Shown: positions 1 through 9,260, counted from the first letter of the stretch. The stretch: DNA of 59,827 bases from Bacteroidales bacterium UBA5548 (GCA_002425935.1 DINE01000005.1:1-59827); one strand, 5' to 3'. The notes: generated by a model not told the origin, from the sequence alone. Made by a program: numbers and translations.

Positions 1-24
1 TACGCTTTCTTAAAAAAAAGAGAT

Positions 25-432
25 ATGACAAAGAAAGGGAAAACAACAGATGAAGTATTGGAGAAAGTTCGCTACAGCGATGAAGAACTTCAGATGTTTA
101 AAGAACTTATACTCCAGAAACTAGAGACTGCCAAGATTGAATATCAGCAGCTTAAATCTGCTGTAACACATAGCTCCAGCAATGATACAGAGGACACCTC
201 ACCAACATTCAAAGTGCTGGAAGAGGGCGCATCTGCCCTCTCAAAAGAGGAGGCAGGACAACTTGCCCAAAGGCAATATAAATTCATTCAGTCTCTTGAA
301 GCGGCTCTCATCAGAATCGAAAACAAGAGCTACGGAATATGCCGCGAAACGGGTAAACTAATACCTAAGGAGAGACTTTTACTTGTACCTCACGCAACCC
401 TTTCCGTTGAGGCCAAGAACAAAAGAGACTAA
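25..432 (+). CDS. TraR/DksA family transcriptional regulator
   Basis: A 135-residue protein of the DksA/TraR family, whose members bind the RNA polymerase secondary channel and alter initiation, often together with ppGpp. The N-terminal half is a charged, probably coiled-coil helical segment, and the C-terminal part (about residues 100-125) has the family signature YGICRETGKLIPKERL followed by VPHATL. Only one cysteine of the usual four-cysteine zinc finger remains; from general knowledge this degenerate finger is common in Bacteroidota homologues, so the fold probably does without zinc. It lies 26 bp before lspA on the same strand, an arrangement that suggests co-transcription. The family call is firm; the regulated genes are unknown. 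Confidence 0.9.
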   Translation: MTKKGKTTDEVLEKVRYSDEELQMFKELILQKLETAKIEYQQLKSAVTHSSSNDTEDTSPTFKVLEEGASALSKEEAGQLAQRQYKFIQSLEAALIRIENKSYGICRETGKLIPKERLLLVPHATLSVEAKNKRD

Positions 433-458
433 TCCTGTTACTGAGTAATACAACCCTG

Positions 459-1076
459 ATGAAATTATCCGCCGGGAAGAAAATTACAATACTAGTATTT
501 GCGCTTCTGGTAATCGACCAGATTGTCAAGATTTGGATTAAAACAAACATGACAATCGGAGAGAGTATTCCTGTTTTTGGCAACTGGTTCCAGATCTACT
601 TTATCGAAAACAACGGCATGGCATTTGGCATGCAGTTTGGCGGTGAGTTTGGAAAACTTGCATTAAGTCTCTTCAGGATTGTCCTTATTGGTTTCATAAT
701 ATACTACCTGAGAAAGATTATCAAAAGCAACGCACCGGCAGGAGTCCTGTACGGTGTTGCGCTTATATTGGTAGGTGCTGTGGGAAATGTCATAGACAGT
801 ATGTTCTACGGGCTTATCTTTAACGAATCTACATTCACCCAGACAGCGCAGCTTTTCCCTCCGGGCGGAGGTTACTCATCGTTCCTGCACGGAAAAGTTG
901 TAGATATGCTCTATTTCCCTCTGATTGACACAACGCTTCCTCAGTGGGTACCATTCTGGGGCGGAGAGCATTTTGTCTTTTTCAGACCAATCTTTAACAT
1001 TGCTGACTCCTGCATCACAATCGGCGTCACATACCTTTTAATATTTAAGAGAGGGTATTTCGCAACAGAGAGATAA
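459..1076 (+). CDS. lspA: Lipoprotein signal peptidase (signal peptidase II)
   Basis: LspA is the inner-membrane aspartyl protease that cleaves the signal peptide of diacylglyceryl-modified prolipoproteins. The 205-residue protein has four predicted membrane segments and the conserved blocks ENNGMAFG (about residues 50-57), GNVIDSMFYG and FNIADSCI; the aspartates of the last two blocks are the expected catalytic pair. It is longer than the roughly 165-residue proteobacterial enzyme because of an extra loop between the two aspartate blocks (around residues 118-160), as is usual in Bacteroidota. It follows the DksA-like gene closely and is ended by the hairpin at 1117-1157. Several lipoproteins in this window would be substrates. 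Confidence 0.95.
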   Translation: MKLSAGKKITILVFALLVIDQIVKIWIKTNMTIGESIPVFGNWFQIYFIENNGMAFGMQFGGEFGKLALSLFRIVLIGFIIYYLRKIIKSNAPAGVLYGVALILVGAVGNVIDSMFYGLIFNESTFTQTAQLFPPGGGYSSFLHGKVVDMLYFPLIDTTLPQWVPFWGGEHFVFFRPIFNIADSCITIGVTYLLIFKRGYFATER

Positions 1077-1116
1077 ATCTCCCTACCTTTTTTGTGTAAA
1101 TATCAACCAATCAAAT

Positions 1117-1157
1117 AAAAAAGAGGCATTTTCTTGTATTGAAAATGCCTCTTTTTA
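1117..1157. terminator. Bidirectional rho-independent terminator
   Basis: A 15-bp perfect inverted repeat (AAAAGAGGCATTTTC and its complement) with a 7-nt loop, preceded by an A-run and followed by a T-run. It lies between the convergent lspA and sigma-factor genes and can end transcripts from both sides. Confidence 0.9.
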
Positions 1158-1171
1158 TGTTTATGTAAAGA

Positions 1172-1660
1172 TTACTTAAGCTTCTCCATGAGCTTTTGCC
1201 TTGAGAAGTGAATCCTGCTCTTTACAGTACCAAGGTGCAGGCCAAGTTCATCGGCAATCTCCTGATATTTGAACCCTTTGTCATGCATCTGGAAAGGAAC
1301 TCTAAACTCAGGCTCCAGCGAATTAACAACTTTTGTAAGCTCACGGAAGCCAAAATCAGCCTCAGGTCCATGATCAGAAGGCTTATTATTAATTACAAAC
1401 TCGTGCACATCTTCGTTAAACAGAGTCTGCCTTTTTGTCCGTCTGCGATAATCATTAATAAAGGTATTCTTCATAATGGTATAGACCCACGCCTTAATGT
1501 TGGTATGTTCATTAAATTTCTCCTGATTATTAAAAGCTTTAAAGAAGGTCTCCTGAACAAGATCCTTAGCGTCATCTCTGTTTGAAGTAAGGCTATATGC
1601 ATATCTTGAGAGGTTTGATTCCAGCTCAAGTATCTCTTTTTCGAAAGTTTTACTTTTCAT
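1172..1660 (-). CDS. ECF-type RNA polymerase sigma factor
   Basis: A 162-residue sigma-70 family protein of the extracytoplasmic-function class, with region 2 (about residues 10-75, including AKDLVQETFFKAFNN) and region 4 (about residues 105-160, including the helix-turn-helix YQEIADELGLHLGTVKSRI). These factors direct polymerase to a small stress or surface-related regulon. No anti-sigma gene lies next to it: upstream is the divergent tRNA-Ser and downstream is convergent lspA, so it is probably controlled transcriptionally or by a distant partner. Family assignment is firm; the regulon cannot be read from this window. Confidence 0.92.
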   Translation of the reverse strand: MKSKTFEKEILELESNLSRYAYSLTSNRDDAKDLVQETFFKAFNNQEKFNEHTNIKAWVYTIMKNTFINDYRRRTKRQTLFNEDVHEFVINNKPSDHGPEADFGFRELTKVVNSLEPEFRVPFQMHDKGFKYQEIADELGLHLGTVKSRIHFSRQKLMEKLK

Positions 1661-1798
1661 ACGGTTAGGTTTTATATGGTATATGATCAGTCGTAAAGTT
1701 GGTTACATCTTTGCATGAAAAAATATATTCCATATGCAAATATATAAAAATGCACAAAATGTATGCCATAATTACACTCTAATATACGAAAAAATATT

Positions 1799-1829
1799 TT
1801 TGCTTGTATAGAAAAAATAGATATCTTTG
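1799..1829 (+). promoter_or_regulatory. Bacteroidota housekeeping promoter of tRNA-Ser
   Basis: TTTG at 1799-1802 (the -33 box) is followed after 19 bp by TATCTTTG at 1822-1829, an exact match to the TAnnTTTG -7 box of the Bacteroidota primary sigma factor. The tRNA begins 15 bp downstream, consistent with a start just before the mature 5' end. Confidence 0.8.
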
Positions 1830-1843
1830 CAGCCCAATCACAA

Positions 1844-1931
<88 letters not shown>

Positions 1932-1944
1932 AAGAAAGTAAAAG

Positions 1945-1967
1945 CCGGGCATAAGCCCGGTTTTTTT
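1945..1967 (+). terminator. Rho-independent terminator of tRNA-Ser
   Basis: CCGGGC (1945-1950) pairs with GCCCGG (1955-1960) across an ATAA loop and is followed by seven T. It lies directly downstream of the tRNA. Confidence 0.88.
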
Positions 1968-2059
1968 ATTTCTCCTACTGCCCAAGCTTGCTTGGAAGCG
2001 GTAAGGAGAAGTAAAAAATCTTTTGCATAGCAAAAAGCTTTTACTTTCTTTGAAGCACC

Positions 2060-2102
2060 CCCCCCAGGGAACGCCGAGCAAAGCGAGGCAATCCCAGGGG
2101 GG
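2060..2102. repeat. GC-rich imperfect palindrome in AT-rich spacer
   Basis: CCCCCCAGGGA (2060-2070) faces TCCCAGGGGGG (2092-2102), which would pair with a single mismatch. The 21-nt loop contains GCC and GGC that could extend the stem. It is strikingly richer in G and C than the surrounding AT-rich DNA and belongs to no gene. It could be a repeat element or an RNA structure; a second full copy was not seen in the window. Confidence 0.5.
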
Positions 2103-2636
2103 AAAAATCTTATAATTTTCATGCAACGAAATCCCGTTTTCTGCATCTATATACTATAAGGCACCCTTGGTTATACCGTTTAAAGTTCTTTGAAACGCTT
2201 ACATTTTCTATGTTTGGTGTTGTTTGTCGAATAAAAGTTATATATTTGTGTTTGATAATTACGAAAATATTAACGCTAAACAAGGAGGTGTTGCATTGAA
2301 TTAGAGCTGAGTACTTTTAATACCCTGCTACGTTCCAAATAAAAGTATATCAGTTACTTAAACATTTAATCCGGGGTCAGAAAAAAATTAAGCAAGACCC
2401 CTTTGACCCGCGCAAATGTTTATAAATAAACAAAATGTTATAAAATAAATACATGTTTTGCATTTTAGATATTAAAATATTATCTATATTTGCGAGAGCG
2501 TATTTTGAATATTAACCTTTTATAATTTATCTGCATTCGTATCGATGGATTAAAGTCTTGTACATTAAAACTTAATACCTAATATTTGCCAATCAATTTT
2601 GGTTAACCTAAAGTATTTTTTAACTAAAAAATTAAG
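2103..2636 (+). promoter_or_regulatory. Non-coding upstream region of the surface lipoprotein gene
   Basis: No gene is visible. Two -7 boxes of the Bacteroidota type, both TATATTTG, occur at 2241-2248 (a TTG lies 18 bp upstream) and at 2485-2492 (TTTG lies 24 bp upstream, longer than ideal). A GGGGTC/GACCCC hairpin lies at 2373-2401, and AAGGAGG at 2283-2289 resembles a ribosome binding site but is not followed by an open frame of useful length. If the upstream box is used, the downstream lipoprotein mRNA has a leader of nearly 400 nt; the downstream box would leave about 140 nt. Which is active cannot be told from sequence. Confidence 0.4.
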
Positions 2637-5600
2637 ATGAAAAGAAAATTCACATTCTTCGGTATCTGCGTGCTTATTTGCTCGCTGATGATCTCACTGG
2701 GATCGTGCCAAAAGGATTACTCTGAGGACATCGCAGACCTTCAGGCACAAATCACAGCTAACCAGAATGCAATTACTGCCCTTAACACGGCTATTGCTTC
2801 AGGTAAGCTGATTAAAACTGTGACAACCACTTCAACCGGTTACACAATCACTTTCTCGGACAACAGTACTATTTCATTGAACCACGGTACTAACGGTACT
2901 CCTGGTGCAACTGGTCCTGCTGGCCCTGCCGGTCCTGCCGGTGCAACTGGTTTTACACCTATTATCGGTATCGATGCTGACGGTTACTGGACAGTTGTTA
3001 CTACTCAAGGTGGTACTCCTGCTCGTATTCTTGTTGGCGGACAACCTGTATATGCTAAATTTACAACTGACCAATTTGGTGCAAACGCTCAAGGTTTCAT
3101 CACTATCAACGGAGTTGCTACCAGCGTATACGTTCCGATTATTGCTTACAACGATGTAACTAAGAAAATTCAGGTTACCATTAAAAACACTGACGGTACA
3201 TTCACAACTTACAACGTAGCTGTTGACGAGGATACATTCCTTAAGTCAGACCTTGTAAGCGTTGTTTCACCTATCGGTACTACAAAGATTAAATTCAACT
3301 ACGGTTACGTTCCTGCAAACACAGCAGCAGGTAGAAACTTTATTGATCCGGTTGGTCCTGGAACAGTTGCTACTGTTAACACTGCTCTAGCTTTCGCTGG
3401 TGTTTCATATGATGCACTTCTGCGCGCAGAAGGTAAAATTCCGGTTATTATTAACCCGGCTCAGGCAATCCTTACCGGCTATACTTTTGACGTAATTAAG
3501 AGAGACGGTACTAAGTATGCCCTTCAGCCTGAAGCAGGCGTTCTTCCTGAAAATGGATTCAGCGGAGCATTCCACCAGTTTGCTGCTGCCCCATCTAACG
3601 GTCTTTATACAATAACTATTAAGGCTGCTAATAAAGCCGCTGCTATTGCTGCTGAAGCTGCTGCTAACTATCCAACAGCTGTTGCCGGATATCCTGCTTT
3701 CACAAGTGCTACAGGTGAAACTTTTGAACTTGCTGTACGTGCTACCAAAGGTGGTCGTGAGGTAATTTCTGGCTACCAGTATGCTGTTCAGGTTAAAGAA
3801 GATGTTGCTACAGCTTACACCTGGGATGCTGCTAAAGTTGTTGCTGTTAATCCAGCAGTGGATCCGCTGCCAGCTGCTTATCCTTGGAAAGCCTATGTTG
3901 CAATTGGAACAACTAAAGACCTTCTAGATTTTTATCAAAACACAACTTTTGCACCAGTTATGCTTAAGAGCACAGATTTCTACAAATCAGCTGTTTCAAT
4001 CGTAGCTACTCCTGGTAACTCTGATGTTGAAGGTTTTGTAACTATAGCCCCTGAAAATGCAACAACAAGATCAAGAACTACAGTTTCAACTGCAAATACT
4101 GCTGTTACCGTTACTAACCTTAATGACAGGGTAATTCCTTTCAAACTTCAGACATTTGACTGGAGAGGTCAGTATTTTGAAACAAAAGGTCTTTCAGTTG
4201 TATTCTATTCAGCTCTTAACAACACTTTAGTTTCTAGACCACAGTTCAATTATGTTCTTAGAACTGACGATCCTTTGACTCCTGCAGTTGACGAGAGACA
4301 AGTGACTGTTCTTCTTGCTGAGCCTTCAAATGCTAATGCATTCTTCAGCCAGCTTGACGCAGTAGGTAAAACTGAACTTTGGAGAACTCAGGCTACTAAC
4401 GTAGAGGTACAACTTACATATGGAACTCCTGCAGTTGCTATACCTGGCGTAACTTACGAATATCTTGATGCAAACAACAATGTTATTGTTGACGCTGGTG
4501 ATGTTGGAGCTGTTGGTAAACCAATCTTTACAACTGCTGCAGAAATTCAGAAGATTCGTAAAATCAGATTTACTTTCAACGAGGCTACAGCTCTTCCAAA
4601 CAGCTTAACCGGTATGCCGGCTAACTACAATGCTGTTCTTAAGTTCACTGACCGCCGTGCGTATGCTACTGCATCGTCAACTTATACAATGCCGTTTACA
4701 ATCTCTAACCCTGATATCTCAGCTACTCTGAATCAGCTTATTGAGAAGAAACCTAATCTGTTCGACGGTAACCTACTGACAGTTTACGGTACATATCCAA
4801 CTCCAGGTGTTTATGCAGGTGCAACAGCTCAAACTGACGCTACAAATGCATACTACGACCTATGGAATGCTTACAAGAATCTGTATGATCCAGCACTTGC
4901 TCCAGCTGCACAACTAGTTCCGCTTGCAAACTGGCAATTTATTAAGACTGGTACAACTCCAACATTAGCTCCTGCTAACCCACTTATTGCTGGTATCGGT
5001 GTACTTCCTACAAATACTGACAGATTCCGTGTACTTCCTACAACTATGTACACTAACATCCCTTACGATATCACACTTAGATATTACCACTTCGGAAACG
5101 TTCTTAACTTTGTAAATCTTGAGACTATCAAAGTTCAGGCGAAGAGTGAAGTAAGAGAAGGTAGAGTTCTTGCTAATGCTGCTGCTAAACCTGCAGGTTG
5201 GGCACTTCCTACAACTCTTGAGGTTATCAATGGTGACCTAGTAAGAGAACTTCCGCTTTCATTCTACTTCAAAGCTGAAGATTACTTAGGATTTAACCTT
5301 AAAGCCTTCGGTCGTGACGCTGCAAATGCAATTGCTGCTGCTGTTGACACAAGAATCGATGCTGCTAACGTTACTGCTCCAGGTGTTGCAAGTGTTAAAG
5401 TTCTTAATACTTCTGCAAATGCTCACCTAGTTTCTGTAACTGCAGGTCACGCAGGTGCCGGCGCAGGTGTTATTGCAACTGCTGCTATCCCAGCTAACCC
5501 ACTTGACTTCACTGTTAAAGCTACAAATGCTGTTGCTGTTATTCAGTCAGACGTAGTTGTTCCATTGACAGTTGAGATTACTGACATCTTCGGTAAGAAA

Positions 5601-5639
5601 CTTACTGGCACAATCAACGTAACTGTTAAGAAGCCGTAA
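2637..5639 (+). CDS. Large alanine-rich lipoprotein with collagen-like tract
   Basis: A 1000-residue protein with a lipoprotein signal peptide (hydrophobic stretch ending in LGSC, lipidated Cys 24 or so). Next come a short heptad-like helix (about residues 30-55), a TITFSDNSTISLNHG strand region and a collagen-like run of Gly-X-Y triplets (about residues 84-105, GPAGPAGPAG). The remaining roughly 890 residues are rich in Ala, Val, Thr and Asn and probably beta-structured. The N-terminal arrangement resembles the leader region found in many Bacteroidota surface lipoproteins. Codon choice is strongly skewed (GCT, GTT, CTT, AAC, GGT), unlike neighbours, which suggests high expression. It has its own terminator. 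I do not recognise the main domain; an abundant surface or S-layer-like role is only an inference. Confidence 0.75.
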   Translation: MKRKFTFFGICVLICSLMISLGSCQKDYSEDIADLQAQITANQNAITALNTAIASGKLIKTVTTTSTGYTITFSDNSTISLNHGTNGTPGATGPAGPAGPAGATGFTPIIGIDADGYWTVVTTQGGTPARILVGGQPVYAKFTTDQFGANAQGFITINGVATSVYVPIIAYNDVTKKIQVTIKNTDGTFTTYNVAVDEDTFLKSDLVSVVSPIGTTKIKFNYGYVPANTAAGRNFIDPVGPGTVATVNTALAFAGVSYDALLRAEGKIPVIINPAQAILTGYTFDVIKRDGTKYALQPEAGVLPENGFSGAFHQFAAAPSNGLYTITIKAANKAAAIAAEAAANYPTAVAGYPAFTSATGETFELAVRATKGGREVISGYQYAVQVKEDVATAYTWDAAKVVAVNPAVDPLPAAYPWKAYVAIGTTKDLLDFYQNTTFAPVMLKSTDFYKSAVSIVATPGNSDVEGFVTIAPENATTRSRTTVSTANTAVTVTNLNDRVIPFKLQTFDWRGQYFETKGLSVVFYSALNNTLVSRPQFNYVLRTDDPLTPAVDERQVTVLLAEPSNANAFFSQLDAVGKTELWRTQATNVEVQLTYGTPAVAIPGVTYEYLDANNNVIVDAGDVGAVGKPIFTTAAEIQKIRKIRFTFNEATALPNSLTGMPANYNAVLKFTDRRAYATASSTYTMPFTISNPDISATLNQLIEKKPNLFDGNLLTVYGTYPTPGVYAGATAQTDATNAYYDLWNAYKNLYDPALAPAAQLVPLANWQFIKTGTTPTLAPANPLIAGIGVLPTNTDRFRVLPTTMYTNIPYDITLRYYHFGNVLNFVNLETIKVQAKSEVREGRVLANAAAKPAGWALPTTLEVINGDLVRELPLSFYFKAEDYLGFNLKAFGRDAANAIAAAVDTRIDAANVTAPGVASVKVLNTSANAHLVSVTAGHAGAGAGVIATAAIPANPLDFTVKATNAVAVIQSDVVVPLTVEITDIFGKKLTGTINVTVKKP

Positions 5640-5661
5640 GCTTTTAGCTGATAACATAACT

Positions 5662-5691
5662 AAGAGGCACAGAAATGTGCCTCTTTTTTTT
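5662..5691 (+). terminator. Rho-independent terminator
   Basis: A 10-bp stem AAGAGGCACA/TGTGCCTCTT with a GAAA tetraloop and an eight-T tail, 22 bp after the lipoprotein stop codon. Confidence 0.92.
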
Positions 5692-5778
5692 ATGTATTTT
5701 TTGCTAAATTTATATCGGCAACAATTCATGTAAACATAGATGCTTTACACTTGTTGTATATATCTAAATTAATATACT

Positions 5779-6132
5779 ATGCAAAGGGAGATAACACATA
5801 ACTTACAAACTTACCGGTTTGAGACTGTAGAAGATGGTATAACAGGCTATGTTGAGTACGAGCCATATATTGGCGGGATTGATATAACTCACACTATTGT
5901 CCCAAAGGCTATTGGAGGCAGGGGCATTGCTGCAGACCTGGTTAAAGAGGCTCTGGAGTATGCCGGAGTGAATGGCCTGAAAGTTATTCCAACCTGTTCA
6001 TATGTCAGAGTCTATTTGGAGAGATACAAAGATCAGTATGGTCACCTTGAAGAGAAATCAGAGTCAAAGTTTCCTCAGATTGAGGGTGTTTCAGGCCACT
6101 CCTGCGGAGTTAACAAGCCTAAGAAGGATTAA
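5779..6132 (+). CDS. YjdJ-type GNAT family N-acetyltransferase
   Basis: A 117-residue protein of the small GNAT group related to YjdJ (COG2388). It shows the acetyl-CoA pyrophosphate loop region (VPKAIGGRGIAADLVKEAL, about residues 42-60) followed by KVIPTCSYVRVYLERY, which is typical of the family. Members acetylate small molecules or proteins, but substrates are mostly unknown. The C-terminal extension after the core (about residues 97-117) is polar and includes CGVNKPKKD. It stands alone, 70 bp before proline dehydrogenase on the same strand. Confidence 0.85.
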   Translation: MQREITHNLQTYRFETVEDGITGYVEYEPYIGGIDITHTIVPKAIGGRGIAADLVKEALEYAGVNGLKVIPTCSYVRVYLERYKDQYGHLEEKSESKFPQIEGVSGHSCGVNKPKKD

Positions 6133-6202
6133 TCGGAGCACTTTAGTCACTCCAAATATTATTGCATAAATAACTACCGGCTTAACCTAAACAGCTTATC
6201 TA

Positions 6203-7342
6203 ATGGACTTCAACAATACACAGATTGCCTTTTCGATGAAAAGTGCACGTGACCTTCGTAATGCAAAATTTCTCTTTTCAACTATTAGCAGCCCGGCACT
6301 TGTGAAAACATTCAAAGCATTAACGCTGGCTGCCCTTAAGATTAGATTTCCCGTCTCCTGGATTGTTAAACCTACTCTTTACAGACAGTTTGTGGGCGGA
6401 GAGACTCTGGAGGAGTGCACAAAGAGCCTGAAATTGCTATCGGATTACAATATTAAGAGTGTTCTTGACTACTCTGCAGAGGGAGGCTCAACCCGTGAAG
6501 ATGTTTTACGCACTTATCAGGAGACTATCAGGTCGATAGATTACGCAAGGAGCAATCCTGTAATCGCATTTACTGTATTTAAACCCACAGGCATGGCTGT
6601 AGGGCCTCTTGATGCTTGTTCTGCTGAGGAGATGGAGAGTTTTCGGGAGAGATTTTTCTCACTTTGCAGGAAAGCATATGATAATGATGTGAGGATATTA
6701 ATTGATGCAGAGCACTTTGCAACTCAGGATATTATTGATGCCATCACAGAGGAGGCAATGGAGCTATTTAACAAAAAGAGGGCTATAGTGTACCAGACTT
6801 TACAAATGTACAGAACAGACAGACTTGAGTACCTTAAGAGACTGCATTCCGCTTCTATAGCGAGAGGCTACATTCCGGGAATTAAATTTGTAAGAGGTGC
6901 TTATATGGAGGAGGAGAGGATGCTTGCAAAGCAGAGAGGATATCCCGACCCGATAAATCCCGACAAAATCACTACAGACAGAATGTATGATGCCGGTCTG
7001 GAGTATGTGATGGATAATATAGATTCGATGGAGCTATTTAGCGGTACTCACAACTATGATAGCAATACTCTGCTGGCAGAGCTGATAGATAAAAAGGGGT
7101 TGAAGCGTAATGATGAAAGAGTTTGGTTTTCTCAGCTTTACGGTATGAGCGACAATATCTCATTTAACCTTGCTGCCGAAGGTTATAATGTGTGTAAATA
7201 TGTTCCATACGCTCCGGTAAAAGATGTTCTTCCATATCTTCTCAGAAGAGCAGAGGAGAATACAGCCATGGCGGGCCAGACCGGAAGAGAGCTTCAGTTG
7301 ATCAATGCAGAGATAACCAGAAGAAGAAGATTCAGGAGCTGA
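6203..7342 (+). CDS. Proline dehydrogenase
   Basis: A 379-residue monofunctional proline dehydrogenase, an FAD enzyme that oxidises proline to pyrroline-5-carboxylate at the membrane. The beta/alpha-barrel signatures are present: LIDAEHF near residue 168, YQTLQMYRTDRLEYL near 195-210, KFVRGAYMEEER near 228-240, GTHNYDSNT near 282, SQLYGMSDNISFNLA near 310 and the C-terminal YVPYAPVKDVLPYLLRRAEEN-type block that recognises proline. The partner dehydrogenase for pyrroline-5-carboxylate is not in this window, so the two steps are on separate proteins. It is convergent with the TPR gene, 5 bp away. Confidence 0.93.
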   Translation: MDFNNTQIAFSMKSARDLRNAKFLFSTISSPALVKTFKALTLAALKIRFPVSWIVKPTLYRQFVGGETLEECTKSLKLLSDYNIKSVLDYSAEGGSTREDVLRTYQETIRSIDYARSNPVIAFTVFKPTGMAVGPLDACSAEEMESFRERFFSLCRKAYDNDVRILIDAEHFATQDIIDAITEEAMELFNKKRAIVYQTLQMYRTDRLEYLKRLHSASIARGYIPGIKFVRGAYMEEERMLAKQRGYPDPINPDKITTDRMYDAGLEYVMDNIDSMELFSGTHNYDSNTLLAELIDKKGLKRNDERVWFSQLYGMSDNISFNLAAEGYNVCKYVPYAPVKDVLPYLLRRAEENTAMAGQTGRELQLINAEITRRRRFRS

Positions 7343-7347
7343 GATGA

Positions 7348-8100
7348 TTACATATTCCTGATTTTAGGGCCAAGATTCTGTTTTATCCAGACAAATGCTG
7401 GTTCAGCTGAGGTAGTTTTATTATAGTATTCAAGTGCTTTTTTACTATTGCCAATCTCTAAGTAGGCATTTGTTATGCTTGTTAAAAGTGAAAGATACTG
7501 CCAGTTGTACTGCTCAGACTTGCTCTTTTCAATCTTATAAACAGCTTTCTCGTAGAGTTCAAGGCCCTTTTGTTTGTCACCTCCTGCAAAAGAGGGGCTG
7601 TAGTAGAGAACATTACCCATTTCAATAAGAACTCGGAAGTTTTCTGGTTCAAGTGCCATTGCTTTTTTTGCATGATTAAGACTCTGAACTCCCAGATAGA
7701 TAGCCTTAAAATTACTGATACCAATCCTAAAGCCCTTAAATGCAGCTTTGTATGCAATAAAGGTTGCGTTCTCAGGCTCCTTGTCAAGGATGCTCTCTAT
7801 CAGTATCTCACCTTTTTTTATATACTCCATTGCCTGTTTATTCTCTTTTTGGGAGATAAGCCACCCGCATATACCGTAGTAGTAGTTTATAAGAGATACT
7901 CTTAGAGGAGATTTATATGAAAATGCGCCTCTGCTCTCTGCGGCAAGATCTCTCTCTGCCAGTTTGATTGTCTGTTTCCAGCCAGCCATATCGTTTTTCA
8001 CGTAACTGTCATAAATCTCCCTGTCATATTTGCTCTGTCCGAAGATTGCGCCACCAATCAGCAATATTAGAAAAATCAGTAAATATTTCTTCCTTTCCAT
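7348..8100 (-). CDS. Secreted TPR-repeat protein at the end of the carotenoid operon
   Basis: A 250-residue protein with an N-terminal signal peptide (about residues 4-21, ending AIFGQ) and several tetratricopeptide-like helix pairs; the clearest are at about residues 140-165 (ALEPENFRVLIEMGNVLYY) and 205-235 (AYLEIGNSKKALEYYNK). TPR proteins are protein-interaction scaffolds. Its start overlaps the end of the upstream glycosyltransferase by 25 bp, so it is translated from the same mRNA as the carotenoid genes. A periplasmic role in pigment placement is possible but unproven. Confidence 0.75.
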   Translation of the reverse strand: MERKKYLLIFLILLIGGAIFGQSKYDREIYDSYVKNDMAGWKQTIKLAERDLAAESRGAFSYKSPLRVSLINYYYGICGWLISQKENKQAMEYIKKGEILIESILDKEPENATFIAYKAAFKGFRIGISNFKAIYLGVQSLNHAKKAMALEPENFRVLIEMGNVLYYSPSFAGGDKQKGLELYEKAVYKIEKSKSEQYNWQYLSLLTSITNAYLEIGNSKKALEYYNKTTSAEPAFVWIKQNLGPKIRNM

Positions 8101-9260
8101 ATTTCCACTCTCTTTTTACGATTTACAGCAGCTTTTGCCACAATCCGCATAAAAACAACCTGTTGATGAAACAGATAGACTAAATTATCCCGTACACTTT
8201 GTCTGCTGGAAAGAGAGACAAAAGCTCTCATTAAAATTACTGCTAAAGCAGATATTATGCCCGGAGCAATACCGTTAAACAGAAAAAGCCACAAAGGCGT
8301 TACTGTAGTGAGGATTGCAAATGTAATTGTAATTATCGGAGAATTTCCAAAGAAGTAGAAGACATTCTTGGAAAAGCCGTTGATTGCGTCATTAAGGTTG
8401 CTGTACATGCTGCACCTGACAGATGAGTCACCGGCCAGTGTTGCAATACGTTTTCTCTCTTTTTTATAGTACCTGCTTATCTCAATATCCTCGGCACGAC
8501 TCATTCTAAACTTCTCATGTGGTTTAAGGTGTATGTAGTCATCTGTCTTAAAGAGCATAAACTGTCCGTTAGCTGCTGAGAATGATTTCCAGCTGCAATT
8601 TTTAACCAACGGCAGAGGCAGCAGAGAGAGAAGTATCCAGTTCATAATGGGGGTAGAAATCTTTGCAGCTCTGTTTTCGAGTATCTGCTGCGGGAATATT
8701 GAAAGAAGTGAGAGATTGTTAGAGATTGCGTAGTTAAGATATTTTGTAGCCATGTGTTTGTCAATCCTGACATCGGCATCAAGAAATAGAAGATATTCTC
8801 CCTTAGCAACAGCTGCAAGCCTGTTACAACCGTTGTTTTTACCAAGCCACCCCTCAGGAAGATCTCCGTCAATAAGCCTTAAACCGGGGAGCCTCTGCCC
8901 GAACTCCAAAACTATTTCACGTGTTCTGTCAGTTGAATTATCGTCATAAACAATAACTTCGCAAGGTTTATCTTTAAGAGTTAATATATCCTCAAGAAGG
9001 CTTCCTATTGAGCTCTCTTCGTTACGGGCAGGAATTAAAATCGACCAGGAGGTAAGAGGTGACTCTTCGCCGGGAATAATAGAATCAGCAGAACAATCAT
9101 TATTGTTTGCTCGCAACTTCTGATTTATGCAATACTTATTTAACTCTCTTCTTACCAGATATATCCAGATATAATTAACTAATGAAACAATCAGGCGGAT
9201 TGACAGGAAAAAGAGCAGTATCCAACCGATTAAAATCAATATAGGCTGAGAATTTATCAT
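8076..9260 (-). CDS. Family 2 glycosyltransferase, probable carotenoid glycosyltransferase
   Basis: A 394-residue membrane-bound GT2 enzyme. An N-terminal membrane segment (about residues 8-35) precedes the GT-A fold with ILIPARNEESSIG (near 74-87), VYDDNSTDRT (near 107-116), the metal-binding FLDADVRID (near 165) and a downstream acceptor block. Two or more hydrophobic segments lie near the C-terminus. The form resembles CrtQ/CruG-type carotenoid glycosyltransferases. It overlaps the acyltransferase gene by 4 bp in the carotenoid operon, so its likely substrate is a hydroxylated carotenoid; the sugar donor cannot be read from sequence. Confidence 0.85.
   Translation of the reverse strand: MINSQPILILIGWILLFFLSIRLIVSLVNYIWIYLVRRELNKYCINQKLRANNNDCSADSIIPGEESPLTSWSILIPARNEESSIGSLLEDILTLKDKPCEVIVYDDNSTDRTREIVLEFGQRLPGLRLIDGDLPEGWLGKNNGCNRLAAVAKGEYLLFLDADVRIDKHMATKYLNYAISNNLSLLSIFPQQILENRAAKISTPIMNWILLSLLPLPLVKNCSWKSFSAANGQFMLFKTDDYIHLKPHEKFRMSRAEDIEISRYYKKERKRIATLAGDSSVRCSMYSNLNDAINGFSKNVFYFFGNSPIITITFAILTTVTPLWLFLFNGIAPGIISALAVILMRAFVSLSSRQSVRDNLVYLFHQQVVFMRIVAKAAVNRKKRVEIWKGRNIY

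Noticed and set aside
2905..3159. Leucine-rich open frame in the collagen-like region, second frame
   Set aside because: A shadow of the Gly-Pro-Ala codons of the real gene; no start signal or independent codon pattern.
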